Source of the DNA: Phycisphaerales bacterium
Lineage (GTDB): Bacteria; Planctomycetota; Phycisphaerae; Phycisphaerales; UBA1924
DNA: 7,965 nt
Direction: 5' to 3'
Assembly (NCBI GenBank): GCA_007124345.1
Contig: SLFH01000219.1
Location: 1-7,965, forward strand
In this document: in pieces, positions 6,183-7,965 of the stretch
How the letters are laid out: the number at the start of each line of letters is the position of its first letter
How positions within the stretch are numbered: the first letter of the stretch is position 1
Notes under the pieces: generated by a model
Told to the model about the DNA's origin: nothing
What the model saw: the letters and a program-made list of their open reading frames with translations, nothing else
Databases searched by the model: none
Made by a program: the position numbers and the translations under genes

Positions 6183-6842
6183 TCAGTGCTGCGCCCTCGA
6201 CGGCCTTCCGAACCACCGCAGCCTGAAGTTGCCGCGTTCCATCGCGATGTCCATGGCGGTGTAGCGGAGATCGGCGGTGCCGGGGCCGTCGACCTGGAGG
6301 CGGTAGATGCGTGTGCCGTCGACATCGCCGATGCGTGTCCAGTAGACGCCGGGTGTCTGCTCGCCCGATGGCATCATGTGGAAGAGAGCGAGGATGTCGC
6401 GCTCCTGGCGTTTGAGGATGCGGAACGCCTCGCGTGGGTTGCGCCCGCGCTGGACGAACTCGTCGGCGGTCACCTTGCTGAGGACCTGGTCGGTGAAGAG
6501 GTCGGCGTCGTTGTCTCGGAGGGTGTTGTAGATGTGGATCATCAGGTGGCGGGCCGAGCGGGCGCGCAGCTCGATCACGCCGTCGCCCCGGTCCACGCGG
6601 AGCTGGTCGGGCGGGATGTTTGTCGGGTCGGCATCCATCCGCCCGTCGCGACCGGTAAACGGCGTCTGGCTCCGCGCCCCCGGCAGCCCCGCCAGCGGCG
6701 GGTTCCAGCGGACGATCCGCTCCTCGGGCTGACACCCGCCCACAAGGAGCAACGACGGCGCAAACAGCAGGGCCGCGATCCCCAACAACCGGACCGGGCG
6801 GCGCCTTGCGTCGTTGAGCGGGGTTGTGCTGCGACGGGCCAT
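6183..6842 (-). CDS. Predicted lipoprotein of unknown function
   Basis: From the ATG at 6842 the product is 219 residues. It has a basic n-region (DARRRPVRLL), a hydrophobic core (GIAALLFAPSLLLV) and a lipobox VGGC with Cys37, so it should be exported and lipid-anchored. The mature part begins Pro-rich (WNPPLAGLPG), then forms an alpha/beta domain of about 150 residues. That domain includes the helix-like RHLMIHIYNTLRDND, a segment TADEFVQRGRNPREAFRILK, and strand-like TRIYRLQVDGPG and NFRLRWFG near the end. I do not recognise the family. A TTG at 6887 would add 15 residues without improving the signal peptide, so ATG 6842 is preferred, although no clear ribosome binding site precedes it. It is divergent from the membrane protein gene at 6904 and convergent with lepA. 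Confidence 0.8.
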   Translation of the reverse strand: MARRSTTPLNDARRRPVRLLGIAALLFAPSLLLVGGCQPEERIVRWNPPLAGLPGARSQTPFTGRDGRMDADPTNIPPDQLRVDRGDGVIELRARSARHLMIHIYNTLRDNDADLFTDQVLSKVTADEFVQRGRNPREAFRILKRQERDILALFHMMPSGEQTPGVYWTRIGDVDGTRIYRLQVDGPGTADLRYTAMDIAMERGNFRLRWFGRPSRAQH

Positions 6843-6861
6843 GCGCGAGGATACGCTGCAA

Positions 6862-6881
6862 TGGGGCGCACTGTTGCCCCA
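6862..6881. promoter_or_regulatory. Inverted repeat between divergent genes
   Basis: TGGGGC (6862-6867) and GCCCCA (6876-6881) are perfect six-base arms around an eight-base centre. The site lies in the 61-base space between the two divergent starts, where an operator or shared promoter would be expected. On the minus strand, TATCCT ends five bases before the lipoprotein ATG and resembles a -10 box that would give an almost leaderless message. Confidence 0.25.
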
Positions 6882-6903
6882 ACCCAAGGGGGCAGATCCT
6901 GAT

Positions 6904-7602
6904 ATGGCAGATTCCGATCAAAACCCGTCAAAGCCTGACGGCAGTCCCGGATCCGGCTCGCAGCCGAGTGTCCCCCCGTCCACCACGCGCCCGCCCTCGA
7001 AGTCGTCGGGCGGCAAGGCTCCGGAGAAGAAGTCGGAGGCGGGCAAGTGGGCCGAGCGCTTCTTTGCGTTCCAGCGTTGGGTCGTCAAGCGGTTCTGGAG
7101 CATCATCGTCCTGACGATCGCCTCGCAGTTCGGCGGGTACATCGGGCACGCGCAGTTCGGCATCGACAGGGTCCACGGGCGGACCTTCACCATCGCCGTA
7201 CTGATCGCGGCGGGGGTGATCTTCTATTGGCTCGCCCCGCGCCGGGCGAGGTTCATGCTCAACCTGTGCTTCCTGCTCCTGGTCGGCGCCGGGATCCTCG
7301 TCGGGCTGCCGCTCTTGGTGCAGTTCATCCGCCTGGGCAGCATCGGCGAGGCGTGGCGTTCGATCGAGGGGGCGATGCTCACCGGCCTGGGTCTGGACTG
7401 GCTCAAGGCGGGCGTGGTGCTGCTGATCCTGCTGATCGGCGGCAGGCTGGTGGGCGCACAGCTGCGCACCAAGTCCAGCAGCCGCGGGGGTTTCAAGCCT
7501 CTGAAGAAATCGCAGCGGGCAGCCACGCAACCAAACCAGCGCACGCCGTCTTCGACACCGGGGCCGGGCGGCCCCTCCAAGGGCTCGGGCGGCAAGGCCT
7601 GA
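6904..7602 (+). CDS. Small multi-helix membrane protein of unknown function
   Basis: From the ATG at 6904 the product is 232 residues. Residues 1-50 are disordered and rich in Ser, Pro, Gly and Lys. Four hydrophobic segments follow at about 63-80, 94-110, 117-142 and 166-186. A second Ser/Pro/Lys-rich tail covers 187-232. Basic residues flank the helices (KWAERFFAFQRWVVKRFW before the first, APRRAR after the second). No catalytic or transport motif is visible and I do not recognise the family. The tails share a short DNA direct repeat, TCGGGCGGCAAGGC, at 7006 and 7585, encoding SGGKA near each end. AAGGGGG at 6886-6892 lies 11 bases before the ATG. The frame is open back to TTG 6814, and an in-frame ATG at 6841 is possible but overlaps the divergent gene's start. 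The stop is one base from the DinB gene's stop. Confidence 0.82.
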   Translation: MADSDQNPSKPDGSPGSGSQPSVPPSTTRPPSKSSGGKAPEKKSEAGKWAERFFAFQRWVVKRFWSIIVLTIASQFGGYIGHAQFGIDRVHGRTFTIAVLIAAGVIFYWLAPRRARFMLNLCFLLLVGAGILVGLPLLVQFIRLGSIGEAWRSIEGAMLTGLGLDWLKAGVVLLILLIGGRLVGAQLRTKSSSRGGFKPLKKSQRAATQPNQRTPSSTPGPGGPSKGSGGKA

Positions 7603-7603
7603 C

Positions 7604-7965
7604 TCAATCTGCCGGGTGACACCCGCACGACGGGCCGCAGGCCTTGCCCTTCGGCCTGTCGTTGCAGACCTCGGGCTCGCCAAGCATGTGCCGGATTTTC
7701 TTGTTGAGGAACCAGGCGTGGCGCTCGAGGTGCCAGGTCGAATAGCGCACAATCTCGATGATCGAGCGCTCGCCGTGCTCGACATGCATGCCCGTCCGCA
7801 GCCACTGGGCGTCGTCGAGCGATGAGAGCAGCTCGCTGTGCCAGATGCGCAGCGTGTAGATCAGCGCGACATACCCGCCGATCGGGCTGGCGTGCTTCGC
7901 GTAAAGCCCCGCGTCGATGAACGCGTCCTCGTCCCACGCCTGCAGCATCGGCTTCTCTTCGGCGA
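7604..7965 (-). CDS. DinB-superfamily protein with Cys-rich tail (5' end outside window)
   Basis: The visible 3' portion encodes about 120 residues, and the frame stays open through the right edge. The Met at 7948 is internal or only a possible start, since AEEKP precedes it in frame. The segments ASPIGGYVALIYTLRIWHSELLSSL and IIEIVRYSTWHLERHAWFLNKK match the helical DinB/YfiT-like fold. HLERH (7718-7732) provides the paired histidines that, with an upstream His, usually bind a divalent metal. Members include thiol-dependent transferases and many of unknown role; the substrate here is unknown. The tail after the domain is unusual: Cys95, Cys104, Cys108, Cys110 and His111, counted from the Met at 7948, form a CGPSCGCH cluster. 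The gene converges on the membrane protein gene with one base between stops. Confidence 0.85.
   Translation of the reverse strand, partial: AEEKPMLQAWDEDAFIDAGLYAKHASPIGGYVALIYTLRIWHSELLSSLDDAQWLRTGMHVEHGERSIIEIVRYSTWHLERHAWFLNKKIRHMLGEPEVCNDRPKGKACGPSCGCHPAD

Noticed and set aside
6063..6902. Plus-strand open frame of 279 codons opposite the second lipoprotein
   Set aside because: The minus-strand frame has a signal peptide and lipobox and a balanced composition. The plus-strand frame has no motif and covers the intergenic gap as well.
6928..7785. Minus-strand open frame of 285 codons across the membrane protein and DinB genes
   Set aside because: It overlaps two better-supported genes in other frames and has shadow-like composition.

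Overview
The window is GC-rich (about two thirds G+C by eye) with strong third-position G/C bias, so many antisense frames stay open by accident. It carries a standard bacterial lepA, two predicted lipoproteins, a diguanylate cyclase, a 12-helix transporter, a small membrane protein and a DinB-family protein. The protein style (long Ala/Gly/Pro-rich linkers, LepA wording, dispersed hairpin repeats in gaps) suggests a planctomycete, perhaps of the Phycisphaerae. That placement is inference from sequence feel, not from a marker gene comparison.

Layout from left to right. Positions 1-156 are the 3' end of a plus-strand gene whose tail carries an LSEEELEMLL motif. It is followed by a plus-strand diguanylate cyclase (206-1612) with intact GGDEF and RxxD inhibitory-site motifs and a 4 x 39 bp in-frame repeat in its linker. 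A small plus-strand lipoprotein follows (1690-2199). The gap 2200-2563 lies between convergent genes and holds a strong intrinsic terminator, a perfect 19-bp palindrome and two inverted copies of a dispersed hairpin repeat. A minus-strand MFS-type permease (2564-4057) is divergent from lepA (4189-6000). The gap 6001-6182 holds another copy of the hairpin repeat and a short palindrome. A minus-strand lipoprotein (6183-6842) is divergent from a small plus-strand multi-helix membrane protein (6904-7602). That gene ends one base away from the stop of a minus-strand DinB-superfamily gene that runs off the right edge.

Functionally this is mostly an ordinary chromosomal region with no obvious single operon or pathway. 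The first genes may form one transcription unit linked to c-di-GMP signalling or motility. lepA is housekeeping. No transposase, CRISPR array, phage gene, toxin-antitoxin pair or RNA gene of a known family was recognised.

The most interesting signal is the repeat family. A hairpin with 9-base arms and a 5-base loop occurs between genes at 2412 and 6021, in degenerate inverted form at 2511, and apparently in four tandem 39-bp units inside the diguanylate cyclase gene, where it encodes a 13-residue protein repeat. I see no convincing complete new defence or metabolic system here.
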